In this document: positions 25,265 through 34,941 of the stretch, piece after piece
Layout: the number at the start of each line of letters is the position of its first letter
Numbering within the stretch: the stretch's first letter is position 1
Assembly (NCBI RefSeq): GCF_003986935.1
Contig: NZ_RJZE01000020.1
Coordinates: forward strand, 96,626-160,625
Direction of reading: 5' to 3'
Length of the DNA stretch: 64,000 nucleotides
Source: Paraburkholderia kururiensis JCM 10599 = LMG 19447
Lineage (GTDB): Bacteria; Pseudomonadota; Gammaproteobacteria; Burkholderiales; Burkholderiaceae
Made by a program: the position numbers and the translations under genes
Notes under the pieces: generated by a model
What the model was told of the DNA's origin: nothing
The model's database searches: none
What the model saw: only the letters and a program-made list of their open reading frames with translations

Positions 25265-26908
25265 TCACGGTCCGAAATAGTCATCCGTCAAGTCTTCGCC
25301 TACGTGACTACGATTGGACGAAGGAAGCTCAGGTCGATAATGGCTGGGATCATTATACTCATCAAGGAACTGTTTGCGCGTGAGATCACGTTCTGCAGCG
25401 CTGATAACGTGTTTTCTATACTCGAGCCCAGGTTTGTGCCCCATGTCCCAAGGGTTATCAGGGTTCATTTCTTTACCAGTCACCGGATCCCGCACCTTTC
25501 CATCTTGGCTATTCTTCTTGGCGTCTTCCCAAGCCTTTTCCCGGACACCCCTGCGGAACTTACCTCTCTTATAGCGTGGATCTTTGGACGGCTCGACCTT
25601 AACTCCATTGCCTGCGGGTTTTGCTTCAGCAGGCTTGACCACTTTAGACCCGTCTGCTGCCCCTTCCGCGACTTCAGCCCCCTTGGCCGTCGCGGCCCCC
25701 GCCTCCGCAGCCTCCCCGGTTTTTCCTGCCGCACTCGCGACGTCCGCCACTTCTCCAACCTTGCCAGCTACATTTGTCGCTTCACCCATCTTACCGGCAA
25801 TGTTGGCGGTCTCACCGACCTTGCCAGCCACATTCCCGACTTCGCCGACTTTGCCGGCCGCACCGACGCCGCCAACAAACAAGCCGCCGATGTCGACCGC
25901 GCCGCGCCCCAGCGCTTCGCCATAGTTTCCCTGGCTCCACGCCTCCATATACGGCTTGGTGATGCCATCGACGATCGCGCCAGGATGATCGTAGATCGCC
26001 TGCGCCGTCTTTCCGGCTGAGTCCAGCGTCTGCGAATACCCGTGGTAGTCGTATAACCCTGTCAGATCAGACAGACCCTCAGCAGCCTGCGACACTGGCG
26101 ATAATTTGGCCGCTCCGACCGCCAGCCCGCCCAAGCCCTTCGCCATGTCCCACACCGCACCGCCGGCCCCCTTGAAGAACCCGCCCACCTGATGCATGAC
26201 CCCCTTCCCGGGTGGCGGATTAGCATCCCCCACGACGTTCCCGCTCGCATCCACCGAGCTTCCCGGCGCGGGCGCGGTTACGTAAGTGCCCGTACAGTTG
26301 CCGGAATTCATTGTGCAAGGGTCACCGTCACGAATAACCGGATGGCCGCCTGCGCGAACCGTCGTGCTGCCCTTCGTCGGCCTGGTCTCGCCTCTCACGG
26401 TACCGGAGCGCACCCCATCGGCCGAGCCCGCTTCGTCGCCCGTACATGTCGGGACCACACTTTGATCGAGCACGTACGCCGGCTTTCCGTTGAATCGCAC
26501 GCTCGGCACGATGCCCGATGACCCGCTTAGATCCGAGATGACCTGATAGGGCACCGGCGGCGTCGAACTGCCCATCGGCGTCTTGCAGACATCAGGCGTG
26601 CTACTGACGGCCTTGAAGCTACCGTCCTGTCTCGACGCAATCCGATTGCCCGTGGAGAAATGATCGGACGGTTGCGCCTTATCCTGCGGCTTATAGACGC
26701 CAGTTTCAAAGCGCCTTTGAACTGACTTCCCCGCCTCATCAAATATATCCCGCAGGTCGGGACGGTCGCTCCACGGATTCGGTGTGTTCCATAACGCATC
26801 CAGATTCTTCACCGCGTCGCGGGCCTGCTCGACACTCTGGATGTTGAAGTGCTCACGGAAAACATCGCCCGCGTCACCGGTAACGGTAATCTCCAACGGT
26901 TCAGCCAT
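25265..26908 (-). CDS. T6SS PAAR-like effector with C-terminal GH-E nuclease toxin domain
   Basis: A 547-residue polymorphic toxin. Residues about 100-215 form a DUF4150/PAAR-like domain (STPDVCKTP, SGTVRGE, GGHPVIRDGD), which sits on the VgrG spike. A hydrophobic and Gly/Ala-rich region with near-repeats of GKVGE (about 340-400) follows, then an Ala/Glu linker. The last 100 residues are an HNH/ENDO VII-fold nuclease of the GH-E class: WDMGHKPGLEY supplies Gly490, His491 and Glu496. It overlaps the DUF2169 gene by 8 bases and is followed by its immunity gene. DNase activity is expected from the family. Confidence 0.85.
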   Translation of the reverse strand: MAEPLEITVTGDAGDVFREHFNIQSVEQARDAVKNLDALWNTPNPWSDRPDLRDIFDEAGKSVQRRFETGVYKPQDKAQPSDHFSTGNRIASRQDGSFKAVSSTPDVCKTPMGSSTPPVPYQVISDLSGSSGIVPSVRFNGKPAYVLDQSVVPTCTGDEAGSADGVRSGTVRGETRPTKGSTTVRAGGHPVIRDGDPCTMNSGNCTGTYVTAPAPGSSVDASGNVVGDANPPPGKGVMHQVGGFFKGAGGAVWDMAKGLGGLAVGAAKLSPVSQAAEGLSDLTGLYDYHGYSQTLDSAGKTAQAIYDHPGAIVDGITKPYMEAWSQGNYGEALGRGAVDIGGLFVGGVGAAGKVGEVGNVAGKVGETANIAGKMGEATNVAGKVGEVADVASAAGKTGEAAEAGAATAKGAEVAEGAADGSKVVKPAEAKPAGNGVKVEPSKDPRYKRGKFRRGVREKAWEDAKKNSQDGKVRDPVTGKEMNPDNPWDMGHKPGLEYRKHVISAAERDLTRKQFLDEYNDPSHYRPELPSSNRSHVGEDLTDDYFGP

Positions 26909-28244
26909 GTTGCGCTCGCGTCGATCGGATCGAAGTTACCGGCGAACCTGCAGCAAGTCGTTCCAAGTCGGCATGGTTCACAAACCTTGCCTCGAAACGC
27001 CGCGCACGCACGGATTTCATCAGCGTTGCACGCCACACCAACGTCACCACGGGCGTCGCCGCATCCGACACGTCGACAGACAACGTATCGAGCAGCAGCG
27101 GCGCGAACTTGAGCGACTGGTCGGTGTAGACCCATCCCATCGGTAGATGTCCTGGCAAGGCGATGCGTAGGATCGCATTGCCACGCTCATCGACAGTCGA
27201 TCCGGGTGTGCCGGCGGGAACAAGATTCGTCAGCACGATCATCTCGTTACCCTTCAGGTGCGACACCTGCATCAGCGGATGCGCGCCGTTCCAGTACCTG
27301 AACTGAAAATCGTCTGGCAAGCCCGGATGGTGCTCAGCGAGCCACTGGTCATCGTAGGTGCCAGCAAGCTCACGCCTCGATCTCCACGCTTTCCCGACGA
27401 TACCGAAGCCCGCCGGATGCAGCGACGGATGCGCCTGCCCATTCAAAGCTGCCAGCCATCCTTGTATCGAGATGGGTTCATTGCTGGCTTCAATCTGCGG
27501 AGCAGCGACCCTCTGCTGCTTCGTCGCGTTAAGGAACCAACGTTCAGCAAATCCCAGACCGACCGGATTGTCTTCGCAGGCCGTATGCGCCACCGGAACG
27601 TTATCCTGATTGGGATGCGCAGCCTGCTGTTTGTCATCGAGCCGGGATGCCTTCGACACACGTTTCGCAGCCGGATCCTGCGCCTCGATCCGGCACTGCC
27701 CACCCCACGCGTATTCGTAACGCACGGGCAGCGCGGCGATCGGTTCGGGCAGCGTCAGACGCCAGTCGACGGGACGCACAATGCCGAGCGACGCGATCTT
27801 CACGAGTCGATTCATGCTTCGACCAAGCATCGAACACCGAGCAAAGTACCTTTGGCCTGTCACGGACAGCCTGCGATCCAGGAGGACTTTCGTGGTCGGC
27901 ACACCCGCGTCGTCGTCGGATCGTACGGGCGCCGACACAATCCGGACGCTGGCCGTGAAGCGCGGCACCGGCCGCCCCTGCGGCGCCCATGCCATACCGT
28001 TGATCAGCACATCGCAAAACGGCTTGTACGGCGCGAGATCGCTTTCCTCCGCCACGCTGGACTGGTTGGGTTCGCCGTAAAAGCGGTCAGACGTTGCGAG
28101 CGGTTTTTGCTGCTGCGTCAACACCAATGAGCCGTTGCGCAACTCATAAGTCTGCCGGAGCACAACGGTATGGAACGCTGCGCCGTCTGGCGCAAAGGAC
28201 TCGAACGCCAGTGCCGGGAAAGGCGTGTGATTGGAGAATTCCAT
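26901..28244 (-). CDS. DUF2169 domain T6SS effector adaptor
   Basis: A 447-residue cytoplasmic protein of the DUF2169 family, starting with the typical NHTPFPALAFESFAPDG and containing RVKI-like strands and the KPFCDVLINGMAWAP segment. DUF2169 proteins are encoded between VgrG and PAAR-like toxins and help load the effector onto the spike. Here the gene lies 10 bases after vgrG and overlaps the toxin start, as expected for an adaptor in a single operon. Confidence 0.85.
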   Translation of the reverse strand: MEFSNHTPFPALAFESFAPDGAAFHTVVLRQTYELRNGSLVLTQQQKPLATSDRFYGEPNQSSVAEESDLAPYKPFCDVLINGMAWAPQGRPVPRFTASVRIVSAPVRSDDDAGVPTTKVLLDRRLSVTGQRYFARCSMLGRSMNRLVKIASLGIVRPVDWRLTLPEPIAALPVRYEYAWGGQCRIEAQDPAAKRVSKASRLDDKQQAAHPNQDNVPVAHTACEDNPVGLGFAERWFLNATKQQRVAAPQIEASNEPISIQGWLAALNGQAHPSLHPAGFGIVGKAWRSRRELAGTYDDQWLAEHHPGLPDDFQFRYWNGAHPLMQVSHLKGNEMIVLTNLVPAGTPGSTVDERGNAILRIALPGHLPMGWVYTDQSLKFAPLLLDTLSVDVSDAATPVVTLVWRATLMKSVRARRFEARFVNHADLERLAAGSPVTSIRSTRAQHG

Positions 28245-28254
28245 CGCAGCCCCG

Positions 28255-30366
28255 TCAATTGATGTCGACGTCCTTGCCGTTGATCTGTACAGGTCCGGAG
28301 CCTTCGATCAGCAACTGTGTGCCTCGCAGCGTGATGTGCCCATTGCTTTCCAGAATGAGTACAGCGTCACCGGTCTTCAGCTCGATCCGGTCGCCCGCCG
28401 TGATCGTATAGGTCTTGCCCACCATCGTCGTTTTAGAAAGACCCACCTCTTCGGCGCTCGCGAGGCCCGCCGACGTATTGACCGCCCCGGCCACCGTCAC
28501 CTGGTATCCACCGCCCACTGTCAGCGCTTTCGCCAGTCCGACTGTCTCCGTCGACGTCAGCGCGATCACCAGGTTCTCCATCCCCTCGATTGTCTCGTTC
28601 CGGTTGCCGCCGACGGTCAGCGTCTCGTTGTTCCCGACGCGTTCCGTACGGTCCACACCGATCGTAATGGTCTCGTTGTTGTCCACCGTCTCGGTGCGGT
28701 CGTGGCCAACGTGAACGGTCTCGTCGTGATCGACATTTTTCGTTCGATCGTTACCGACCCAATGCGACTCGTCGTGTTCGACCTCGATGCGCTGATCCTT
28801 CTCCGCGTGCAGCCAGACTTCTTCTTCGCCCTTCTTGTCCTCGAAACGGATCGCGTTGGCGGTGTTGACGTTGCCGCCCTTGGTCGACCGGCTCAAGATG
28901 CCGCTCTGCGTCGCGTTTGCCGGCAAGGTCCACGGTGGCATGTTCGCCGCGTTGTAGACGCGCGAAATGATCAGCGGCCGGTCAGGGTCCCCGTCCAGGA
29001 ATATGACAACCACCTCGTCGCCGATCCGGGGGATGTTCACCATCCCGAAACCACCGCCCGCCCATGGCTGCCCCACCCGCACCCAGCACGAACTGGACTG
29101 ATCGCTCTGGCCGCGCCGGTCCCAATGGAACTGCACCTTCACGCGCCCCAGGCTGTCCGTATAGATTTCCTCGCCCTTCGGGCCTACCACCGTCGCGGTC
29201 TGCGGGCCGATGATCGACGGCCGGTCTGTGGTCAAAGGCGGGCGATACTGAATCTTCTTGCGGATACAGTTGAAGCTGCACACATAGGTGGCCGCACCTT
29301 CGCCTGCCTGATAGTTGTTGGAGCCGGAGTGCACCACGTTCATCAGCAGAAACTGCCGGTCTTCAGGTCGCGCCTGTTCATGATCGTAGTGATCATCGAG
29401 CTGGAAATAACGGCCCGGCATCAGACGCCGGTTCGCTGTTGTACCGCTGAAAATCTTGCTATGGGCAGCAAGCGCCTGTGTCCGGAAACGGGCGAGTTCC
29501 TCACCGCGGTCGCTGTTCGGAAAACCGTGCTCACCGACGTAGTCGTAGATCTCATACGACGGCACTTCGCCCTGATCCACGCCCGAACTGCTTGCGGCGA
29601 ACCGGCGCGCACCCGGAGCCTTGTAGTCGAACGTCTTGAGGCCCACCTTGTCGGTCTCCAGTTGCCGCCTTGCGGTGAACGATTTCACCACAGACAGTTC
29701 GTCGAGCGGCTCGCCTTTCGAGTACTGCAGGACCGGGCTTGCCCCGTCGATGGGCCTTGCGGCAATGGAGTTGTCGGTCACGATGAGTTTGTGGCCGTCC
29801 TTCGCATGCTCGAAGTAGTAGAACAGGCCATCCTCCTCCATCAACCGCTGCGCAAACTCGAGATCCGGTTCCCTGTACTGCGTGCAGTAGCTGCGGTTCT
29901 GCGTCGGCTTCGACAGACGGAATTCGAACGACGCCAGGCTGCCATATTCGCGAAATACCGTGGACAGAACATCCTGCGTTGTCTGCTCCTGAAAAATGCG
30001 GATGTCCTGATGACGGGACAGCATCCATATCCACGGCTTGATGGTCGCGTGATAACGCGTAAATCCACCGTCGGTATCCAGATGCGAAAATGACACCACA
30101 TAGCCATGAAAATACCGCGCGTCCGAACTTGCGATTGCGTCCGTCACTTGCAGCGTGATCGTCACCGGTTGACCGATCATTTTCTTCAGCTCGATGGACC
30201 GGTCCTGTGAAGCCAGTTGCACATCGATATGAAACAGATCGGACAGGCTTTCGTTGCAATGAAAATCGACGAGCACCAGTTCGGAACGCCCCTTCAACGG
30301 AGTCTGAATGGTGAACAGACGGTTGCCCTGAAGTTGAAAGAAGCTCGCAATATCGGACATTTGCAT
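28255..30366 (-). CDS. vgrG: T6SS spike protein VgrG (TssI)
   Basis: A 703-residue spike protein. The N-terminal gp27-like part starts with LQGNRLFTIQTPLKGRSELVLVDFHCNE; the OB-fold gp5-like part is around residues 390-480 (TDSLGRVKVQFHWDRRGQ, IPRIGDEVVVIFLDGDPDRP); the C-terminal needle has repeated strands such as VDNNETITIG and VGNNETLTVG. No extra enzymatic C-terminal domain is visible. GAGG lies 5 bases before the ATG. It heads the operon vgrG, DUF2169, toxin, immunity and is divergent from tssF. Confidence 0.93.
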   Translation of the reverse strand: MQMSDIASFFQLQGNRLFTIQTPLKGRSELVLVDFHCNESLSDLFHIDVQLASQDRSIELKKMIGQPVTITLQVTDAIASSDARYFHGYVVSFSHLDTDGGFTRYHATIKPWIWMLSRHQDIRIFQEQTTQDVLSTVFREYGSLASFEFRLSKPTQNRSYCTQYREPDLEFAQRLMEEDGLFYYFEHAKDGHKLIVTDNSIAARPIDGASPVLQYSKGEPLDELSVVKSFTARRQLETDKVGLKTFDYKAPGARRFAASSSGVDQGEVPSYEIYDYVGEHGFPNSDRGEELARFRTQALAAHSKIFSGTTANRRLMPGRYFQLDDHYDHEQARPEDRQFLLMNVVHSGSNNYQAGEGAATYVCSFNCIRKKIQYRPPLTTDRPSIIGPQTATVVGPKGEEIYTDSLGRVKVQFHWDRRGQSDQSSSCWVRVGQPWAGGGFGMVNIPRIGDEVVVIFLDGDPDRPLIISRVYNAANMPPWTLPANATQSGILSRSTKGGNVNTANAIRFEDKKGEEEVWLHAEKDQRIEVEHDESHWVGNDRTKNVDHDETVHVGHDRTETVDNNETITIGVDRTERVGNNETLTVGGNRNETIEGMENLVIALTSTETVGLAKALTVGGGYQVTVAGAVNTSAGLASAEEVGLSKTTMVGKTYTITAGDRIELKTGDAVLILESNGHITLRGTQLLIEGSGPVQINGKDVDIN

Positions 30367-30498
30367 GACAGCCTCGGCGCGCCGGAAGAAGTGCCGATCT
30401 TACCGTCAGATGAATTTAAAATGCTAGCTCGCTTCTCCAACCTTGGCTTATTTAACTAAAATCCCGGCTTGATCCGAACCCAATAATGACGGAGTGCG

Positions 30499-32376
30499 AT
30501 GGACGAGCTGCTGCCGCATTATGAATACGAGCTCGGTCTGCTGGCGCACGGGCTGACAGAGTTCGCCGGTCGCTACCCGAAAATCGCAGCGCGACTCGGC
30601 ATGCGGGGCGGCCATGCAGACGATCCGCATATCGAGCGGCTGGTCCAGACCTTTTCGTTCATGGCCGCTCACCTCGATTCGCGGCTTGCAGACGACTATC
30701 CGGAACTGACGGAAGCGCTACTCAGCATCGTCCATCCGCAATATCTGCGCGGCGTGCCGGCCTGTGCCATCGCGCAATTCAATCCCGCACCGCTGCTGGG
30801 CAAACTCAGTGCGCCATTCAATGTCCCGCGCGGCACGCCGCTCGACGCACGGGCTGCACCGTGCCAGTTCCGGACAATCTACGACGTCACACTCGCGCCG
30901 TTGCACGTTGACGATGCCCGATATTCTCCCAGCACCATCGCGCCCTCTGCTGTCCGCTTGCCGGAGGATGCAACAGGCGTACTGTCGATTACCTTTGTGT
31001 CGCTCGCGCCGTCGGGACAGTTCGATTCGTCTATCCCCGATGGCCCGATCCGGGTTCATCTTTCCGGAGAACGGCCACTGGTGGCCGCCCTCGGCGATGC
31101 GCTGCTGTTACGCAGCGCGACCGCGTTCGTCGAGGTCAATCGGGATGGTCGGTGGCGGGCACTCTCGAAGGTGCCTTTGGAGGCGGCCGGCTTTCGCGAC
31201 GATGAGCGCCTGCTGCCAGACGGACCGAACAGTGCCGCGCTCCCGTTTCGTTGCCTGATCGAGTACTTCGCGTTTCCGGATCTGTTCGACTTCATCAATA
31301 TCGATCTGGGCCGGATGCGCCGGGGAGTGCATGCAGCCGACGCCCGCTCGCTCACATTGCACGTGGTGTTGCGCGACACGGCCGCGGCGTCCACGGCGGC
31401 CCGAACACTGGACTCGCTCGACGCACGCGCGTTCAAACTCTTCTGTACTCCAGTCATCAATCTGTTCCAGCGGGCGGCCATACCAGTCCAGCTCACCGAA
31501 GCCGATACCGCCTACCCGGTCACGCCCGCGCCACTCGAAGGCACATCGGCACTCGACATTTATTCGATTGATGCGGTGTATCTCAGTGAACGGACGGACG
31601 CCGGCAAGAAAGACGCCCCAGTCACCAGGTCATCACATCGCGCGACCGTGGCGCCGTATCGCGCCTTTGGACACGCGGCAGGAACGCACCAGGACTCAGT
31701 CTACTGGCTGGCCTTTCGCGACCGGGACGCCGCGCTCATCCCGAACCGAAATCCGTGGCGACTGTCATTCGTCGGCGTGGACGGTGAACGCGCACGCCCC
31801 ATGTTTCCGCAGGCAGAGGTCGCTATGACCGTCACGAACGGCACCCTGCCATCCCGATTGCCGATAGGGACGCCGCAGGGCGATCTGCTCAACGAAGGTG
31901 CGGCGCTCGCGTGCCCGATAACGCTATTGACGCGCCCGGCCACACCGGCAGGATTGCCACGCGGCAACTACACGCTCTGGCGTGTACTGGAAGCGCTGTC
32001 ACCGCATCCCTTCGATCTCACCCGATCCGGGCTCGGTGCGTTGAAAACCCTTCTTCGCCTGCACGCCCCACGCTCCGCGACCGTCGCGCAACGCTGCATC
32101 GATGCAGTGGTGGGGCTGGACTACAAGCCGGCCATCAGATGGATGGCGCTCGGCAACCAGTTTCCGTCGTTCGTGCGCGGCATCGAGATCTTCCTGTCGA
32201 TCAACGAAGCCGCCTTGCGCGACGTAACCTTGAGCGTGTTCGGTCGGGTACTGGACCGGCTGTTTGCCCCTTACGCGCCAACGAACGGCTACGTACAGCT
32301 CGTCATTCTGGCCGCCGGAACGAGCCGCGTTCTACTACGCTGCAACGCCCAGCCGGGAACCCAGCCATTGATCTAG
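30499..32376 (+). CDS. tssF: T6SS baseplate protein TssF (VasA/ImpG), orphan copy
   Basis: A 625-residue TssF protein, recognised by its N terminus DELLPHYEYELGLLAHGLTEFAGRYPKIAARLGM and DPHIERLVQTFSFMAAHLDSRL, and the C-terminal REIF-like part (GIEIFLSINE...). TssF is a baseplate component that normally sits beside tssE and tssG in a full cluster; here no other structural genes are present. The start is 18 bases after the nearest candidate promoter elements and divergent from vgrG. It may be a spare subunit or the remnant of a larger cluster. Confidence 0.88.
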   Translation: MDELLPHYEYELGLLAHGLTEFAGRYPKIAARLGMRGGHADDPHIERLVQTFSFMAAHLDSRLADDYPELTEALLSIVHPQYLRGVPACAIAQFNPAPLLGKLSAPFNVPRGTPLDARAAPCQFRTIYDVTLAPLHVDDARYSPSTIAPSAVRLPEDATGVLSITFVSLAPSGQFDSSIPDGPIRVHLSGERPLVAALGDALLLRSATAFVEVNRDGRWRALSKVPLEAAGFRDDERLLPDGPNSAALPFRCLIEYFAFPDLFDFINIDLGRMRRGVHAADARSLTLHVVLRDTAAASTAARTLDSLDARAFKLFCTPVINLFQRAAIPVQLTEADTAYPVTPAPLEGTSALDIYSIDAVYLSERTDAGKKDAPVTRSSHRATVAPYRAFGHAAGTHQDSVYWLAFRDRDAALIPNRNPWRLSFVGVDGERARPMFPQAEVAMTVTNGTLPSRLPIGTPQGDLLNEGAALACPITLLTRPATPAGLPRGNYTLWRVLEALSPHPFDLTRSGLGALKTLLRLHAPRSATVAQRCIDAVVGLDYKPAIRWMALGNQFPSFVRGIEIFLSINEAALRDVTLSVFGRVLDRLFAPYAPTNGYVQLVILAAGTSRVLLRCNAQPGTQPLI

Positions 32377-32384
32377 CGCCGCAA

Positions 32385-32957
32385 TCAGTGAAGGTAGCCG
32401 GCCAGTATGCCGACGCTGCCGCCAGCCTGAAAACCCACGGTCTGACCGCGCATGAGCAGAACTGCAGGCGCCTCCGAAATGGCTTGCTGCAGCAGCCAGC
32501 TCAACCCGGGGGCTGCGAGCCCTGCGGCCAGCAGGGCCGGGTTCATGCCGAGCAACATAGCGTCACCCGCCCAGCCATAGATGGCCGACAGCGACCCGTC
32601 GACGTAAATCGTTCCGCCCTGAAAGTCCGATCGCGACAGCTCGCTGCCGCGAAACGCGTTCGTCATGTAGATGGTCCCGTAACTCGGGAAGTCGAGCGTG
32701 GAACCGCCCGCCCCGACGCTGCGGCCGCGAATCGGCGGCAACTTGAGCTCCGGCGTCGAGAGCCTCGGCAGTTTGATTTTGGGGATCTTCAGGCCCACGC
32801 CGATCCCGACGCCGACACCGCCGTAGTAAAAACTCTGGTCATGTCTGTCCGGATCGGTCAGTACGATCGTGCCACCCGTTGCCATCACAATCTCGACACT
32901 CAGGCCGCCGCCCGCCCCGGTGGAATAGGTCCATTTACTCAGCCTCAGGAATGACAT
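32385..32957 (-). CDS. Unknown Gly-rich protein in the T6SS module
   Basis: A 190-residue protein with glycine-rich strands (GGVGVGIGVGLKIPKIKLP), beta-like periodicity and a hydrophobic C-terminal part (MLLGMNPALLAAGLAAPGLSWLL). I do not recognise a family. Its stop lies 8 bases past the tssF stop on the opposite strand, and it precedes the DUF3592 gene on the minus strand in reverse order (DUF3592 is upstream). A T6SS cargo or accessory role is suggested by position only. Confidence 0.6.
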   Translation of the reverse strand: MSFLRLSKWTYSTGAGGGLSVEIVMATGGTIVLTDPDRHDQSFYYGGVGVGIGVGLKIPKIKLPRLSTPELKLPPIRGRSVGAGGSTLDFPSYGTIYMTNAFRGSELSRSDFQGGTIYVDGSLSAIYGWAGDAMLLGMNPALLAAGLAAPGLSWLLQQAISEAPAVLLMRGQTVGFQAGGSVGILAGYLH

Positions 32958-32976
32958 GCGCTCGCCCCAGTTCCGA

Positions 32977-33354
32977 TTACTGCCGCGACGGGAGGTTTAT
33001 TAATCCCAACATGATGAAACCTAATCCGAATACAGCAAAAAAGACGGCATTCCCCCAAATCGCATCGAACCGGTCAATCCTCGCGGTGGGAAGCGGATTA
33101 TCGGGCAGATAACGCACCAACGGCCGGTCGCCCACAGCCATTCTGGACACAATCCCGCCCTGCGGATACGAGACATGCTCGCCCGCCCTGGTCACGAACT
33201 CGATTTCGGGATGGAACCCCCCCGCGTTCAGCCGGACCACTTCGCCCGGCACGACGATGGACGTTCGAACGAATTCACGGGTGGACTGGATATTTATCAC
33301 TGTCATGATCAGAAAACCAACGCCGATCACGATAGCGGCTACAGCCTTGAACAT
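32977..33354 (-). CDS. DUF3592 membrane protein
   Basis: A 125-residue protein with one hydrophobic helix at each end (about residues 3-22 and 103-121) and an intervening soluble domain with GEVVRLNAGGFHPEIEFVTRAGE and VRYLPDNP, as in DUF3592 proteins. It is 19 bases upstream of the Gly-rich protein gene on the same strand, so the two form a small operon. Function is unknown. Confidence 0.72.
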   Translation of the reverse strand: MFKAVAAIVIGVGFLIMTVINIQSTREFVRTSIVVPGEVVRLNAGGFHPEIEFVTRAGEHVSYPQGGIVSRMAVGDRPLVRYLPDNPLPTARIDRFDAIWGNAVFFAVFGLGFIMLGLINLPSRQ

Positions 33355-33457
33355 AAGTGTTCTCGCTCATTCGTCAGATAGCAGGCGGATCATACAACGG
33401 GAGCCTGCAGTTGAATCAGCAATCCCGACAGACGATCCAGCGGCTCCGCGCAGCAGG

Positions 33458-34200
33458 CTACAACCCCAGCCTGTCTGGACGAACGACGACCGGGCCAATG
33501 AACACCATCTTGCGCAGCGTCGAGTGTGGGCCGTAGGGTTGCATCCTGAAATGCGGCCGTCGCCAGTGACCACGCTTCTCGTATTGTGGCGTTGAGAAGT
33601 CCGCTTCAGCCGGAGCCGCACTTTCCCAGTCAAGCACGGCGGGACCCACGATATGCCGATCGTAGAGATATTCGATCCCGGCGAGCCGTTCCCTACGCTT
33701 GCGTTGCCCTAGGCCCCTGAACTGTCTTGACGCATCACTTACGCACGATCAACAACTACCCGCGCGTCGCGAACCTTCTGGTACAGAAGCAATTCAATTG
33801 CGTAAGCGGAGACAAGTCGCCAATGGGAACGGTCCGCGTCCAGTTCGCCATCCTGCGTGGATATGTGAACATCATCGTCGAGAATTTGCTGAATCGTTTT
33901 GTTTCGATCTGCCAGAGGGTAATCGACGAACTTGATTCGGATATGATCGCTTCCAAATTCCTGCCACGACACGAGCGACAGCCGTTCATCCGAGATTGCG
34001 GCGTCGGTCCCGCGACGATGGAACAATGTGATGACGCGAATACCGTGCCGGCAACCTTCCCATTCGGGACTGGGAATAATTCACATCGCCGGAGCCGGCA
34101 GTTGGACCATGCCAATCGGCACGTCGTCAGCAATGTATGCGCTGTCTTCGCCTAACCCGGAGGGAAGCGCGCGAGCCCACCCTTCAAACAGCGCGGAAAC
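33458..34200 (-). pseudogene. Decayed gene of unknown function (in-frame stop plus frameshift)
   Basis: A minus-strand frame can be followed from about 34200: VSALFEGWARALPSG...IGMVQLPAPAM, then TGA at 34083-34081, then in the same frame PEWEGCRHGIRVITLFHRRG on to AIELLLYQKVRDARVVVDRA, ending at 33739. The frame one base off continues from 33748 with RKRRERLAGIEYLYDRHIVG and ends YEKRGHWRRPHFRMQPYG...RLGL at 33458. The C-terminal RGHWRR...PYGP pattern resembles a conserved family of plasmid and phage proteins. Two lesions in about 240 codons make this a pseudogene rather than two small genes. Confidence 0.5.
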
Positions 34201-34265
34201 TCTTCGTAAAGCGAAGGGCGGCCGCCGCGAGCAGGCACTTCTTTCTGCCCGCGGCCTGCACTTCT

Positions 34266-34931
34266 TTAATCCGTCCCGTACTTCGGCGACCGCGGCCCAT
34301 ACAGCAGCCCGTTCGGCGGTCCCGCGTGCAGCAGCCGATAACTCGTCACGCCCGCAATATCGTGGCTCTTGTCCGTGAGCGAGTTGGCAATCTGCTTGAT
34401 TGCAGCGGTCACCAGCATGCCGATCAGGCCGCCGCCGCTATTGTTGTTGCCCTCGTTGCTGCTCGCGCTCGCCGCGCCCTGCCACAGCACATCGCCAGTC
34501 TTGAGGTCCACGAGCTTTGCCCCAGCCGTCACGACGGTGGCGCTATCCAGCACGCGGTACACCGTGCCGAACTGCGTCACCTTGCAGTACAACGCGGCGT
34601 CGGCGCCGAAGATCTCGCGCAGCTTCGCGGGCGACGTGGCCTGGATGTCGGCCGCGGTCGTAAGGCCGTTCTGCTTGAACGTTTCGTCCATCACGGCCAC
34701 CGGCACCACGTAGTAGCCGGCTTCGGCGAGCGGCATGGTCATCTGCGAGAGCATGCTGTTCGTCGCCTGCACGTCGGCCGTTTCGTTGGTCGGCGGCAAG
34801 ACGAGAATGGAACGCGGACGGCTGTTCTTGAACGCGGTGTAGTCCGCGTGCTTCACGGGCTGCGCGCAGGCGGCGAGCAGGGCGAGCGTCGAGAAGGCAA
34901 ACCAGAGTTTGAGAGAAAGGAACTTGGACAT
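34266..34931 (-). CDS. DUF799 family lipoprotein
   Basis: A 221-residue lipoprotein: signal peptide, lipobox LAAC (Cys22) and a globular domain of the DUF799 family (SRPRSILVLPPTNETADVQATNSML, LYCKVTQFGTVY, VDLKTGDVLWQG). It is the last gene of a three-gene set with the DUF4810 and CsgG-like lipoproteins, separated by 10 bases from DUF4810. The trio is conserved across proteobacteria; a joint outer-membrane or envelope role is inferred. Confidence 0.85.
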   Translation of the reverse strand: MSKFLSLKLWFAFSTLALLAACAQPVKHADYTAFKNSRPRSILVLPPTNETADVQATNSMLSQMTMPLAEAGYYVVPVAVMDETFKQNGLTTAADIQATSPAKLREIFGADAALYCKVTQFGTVYRVLDSATVVTAGAKLVDLKTGDVLWQGAASASSNEGNNNSGGGLIGMLVTAAIKQIANSLTDKSHDIAGVTSYRLLHAGPPNGLLYGPRSPKYGTD

Positions 34932-34941
34932 GGTGGCGCGC

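Noticed and set aside
34081..34083. TGA as selenocysteine
   Set aside because: The same gene also has a frameshift, and no selenocysteine insertion element or selenoprotein family fits.
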